A program made the translations under genes and the position numbers. 64,000 nucleotides of DNA, from positions 32,340 through 96,339 of the forward strand of contig NZ_AJZM02000220.1 of the NCBI RefSeq assembly GCF_000272405.2. Direction: 5' to 3'. The notes beneath the pieces were generated by a model that was not told the DNA's origin, made no database searches, and was given only the letters and a program-made list of their open reading frames with translations. The stretch is from Vibrio tasmaniensis 1F-187. GTDB lineage: Bacteria > Pseudomonadota > Gammaproteobacteria > Enterobacterales > Vibrionaceae. Positions 63,240 to 64,000 of this stretch are shown here, in pieces; position 1 is the stretch's first letter, and every line of letters begins with the position of its first letter.

Positions 63240-63731
63240 TTACTCGTAATCAGTCGCGTACGTGTCTTCGTATGTGTGCGAGTAGAATTCGAATAGGTTG
63301 CCAAACGGGTCTTCTAGATAAACCATTTGCGCTTGTTTTAGTTCGTCTTCTGGGTGGTAACGCATGATGTCCATACGAACCTTACCGCCATACTCTTCAA
63401 CACGCTTAATAGCTGAATGAAACTGCTCTTTTGGAAGTTGCAGACAGAAGTGGAAGATACCTAGGCGAGAGAAATCAACTTCGTGACGCTCTTGGCGATC
63501 TTTCATTTCGAACAGCTCAACACCAATACCATCAGAAGTTACTAGGTGTGCAATGTTGAAGCCTTTAAAGCCTTCACCGAACACAGCGATACACATACGG
63601 CCGATTGCTGATTCGCGCTCTTCCATCACTTTAGTGTTGTTCATTACGATTCTTAGACCCAGCGCTTTCGTGTAAAACTCGACTGCTTGATCCATGTCAC
63701 CCACCATGATGCCTACGTGATTCATTTTCAT
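63240..63731 (-). CDS. VOC-superfamily (glyoxalase/dioxygenase-like) protein
   Basis: This 163-aa protein is a single vicinal-oxygen-chelate module pair: MNHVGIMVGDMDQAVEFYTKALGLRIV at the N-terminus with the first metal His, IGVELFEM, then GIFHFCLQLPKEQF with the second His and DPFGNLFEFYSH with the C-terminal Glu. Metal ligands look complete, so an isomerase, lyase or dioxygenase role on an unknown substrate is likely. GGAGTAAGTT precedes the ATG. It is monocistronic in view; upstream lie only repeats to the window end. Confidence 0.88.
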   Translation of the reverse strand: MKMNHVGIMVGDMDQAVEFYTKALGLRIVMNNTKVMEERESAIGRMCIAVFGEGFKGFNIAHLVTSDGIGVELFEMKDRQERHEVDFSRLGIFHFCLQLPKEQFHSAIKRVEEYGGKVRMDIMRYHPEDELKQAQMVYLEDPFGNLFEFYSHTYEDTYATDYE

Positions 63732-63920
63732 AACTTACTCCAAATTCGTTTTTAATTCTGTGCGTTTCGAAGACTGGCTTCGATGTTTCGTTTCGATGGA
63801 GAGAGTATATGGAGATGTAACGATTAACTGAAATTATCATTAATTATATTAATGACAATTTTTTGTTATTTACAGATTTAGCATCAAATCCCAGCTCGCT
63901 TAAAGAAGCCACGCCTGCCC

Positions 63921-63962
63921 TTGCCTACTTGCCTACTTAGATACATAGATACATAGATACAT
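63921..63962. repeat. Two adjoining 8-bp tandem repeats
   Basis: TTGCCTAC occurs twice at 63921-63936, and AGATACAT three times at 63939-63962, ending AGAGG. Copy number of such short units is prone to slippage. Confidence 0.9.
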
Positions 63963-64000
63963 AGAGGCTTACGTGAATAGTGATCTGCTCCAGTAAGACT

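Overview
The window looks like chromosome 1 of a marine Vibrio, probably of the Splendidus clade. The first 15 kb keep a gene order I know from Vibrio cholerae and, in part, Escherichia coli: mfd, csiV, GNAT, ndh, ycfP, thiK, lpoB, ycfL, a COG3014 lipoprotein, hinT, a chemoreceptor, a VC1899-type protein and udp. Proteins are close to Vibrio and enterobacterial families throughout. I see no rRNA, tRNA, insertion sequence, prophage or CRISPR array. Assignments come from reading the sequence and from recalled family knowledge; no search was run.

Layout. 1-15.3 kb: DNA repair (mfd, partial), cell-wall regulators (CsiV, LpoB family), respiration (ndh), thiamine salvage (thiK), HinT, a chemoreceptor, a stand-alone CARF-type nuclease of the DUF1887 family and uridine phosphorylase with a CRP site. 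15.5-22 kb: a Zn/Cd/Pb P-type ATPase under a MerR-type promoter, a MATE pump, a CBS protein and a YbiB/TrpD2 protein. 22-29 kb: a TetR regulator, a small Cys/His protein, a second DsbA, ppiB, MarR, EamA, a gloA-nemA electrophile-detoxification operon and a LysR regulator. 29-35.3 kb: an outer-membrane channel, an inner-membrane protein/HlyD pair and a secreted alkylsulfatase. A shared palindrome, ATCGT-N4-ACGAT, lies upstream of the LysR gene, the HlyD pair and the sulfatase, suggesting a local regulon.

35.4-45 kb: an RND efflux pair divergent from a TetR gene with a perfect 27-bp palindrome between them, a LysR/ydhR module, a lipocalin and a secreted amidohydrolase behind a 28-codon ORF. 45-54 kb: an iron locus with Fur-like sites, made of an MFS transporter, a FhuC/FhuD/FhuB-type hydroxamate siderophore importer, a GntR-type regulator and an IutA-type ferric aerobactin receptor. 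There are no siderophore synthesis genes, so this looks like piracy of foreign siderophores. 54-59.4 kb: a membrane protein, an amidohydrolase remnant, a tiny membrane-protein gene and an scs-type copper/thiol-redox operon. 59.7-64 kb: a looser, AT-rich region with a lipase-like lipoprotein, a tiny lipoprotein, a gene remnant, an unrecognised 183-aa protein, an RlpA-like lipoprotein and a VOC-family protein.

One pattern recurs and is not explained by the genes. Short tandem repeats with periods of about 15-21 bp fill many spacers. In at least four cases (lpoB, udp, the CBS gene, ybiB) the unit is a copy of the gene's own 3' end including its stop codon. The strongest single candidate for unexplained biology is the solitary CARF-nuclease at 12972-14138, which has intact ligand-site and PD-(D/E)XK motifs but no CRISPR locus nearby.
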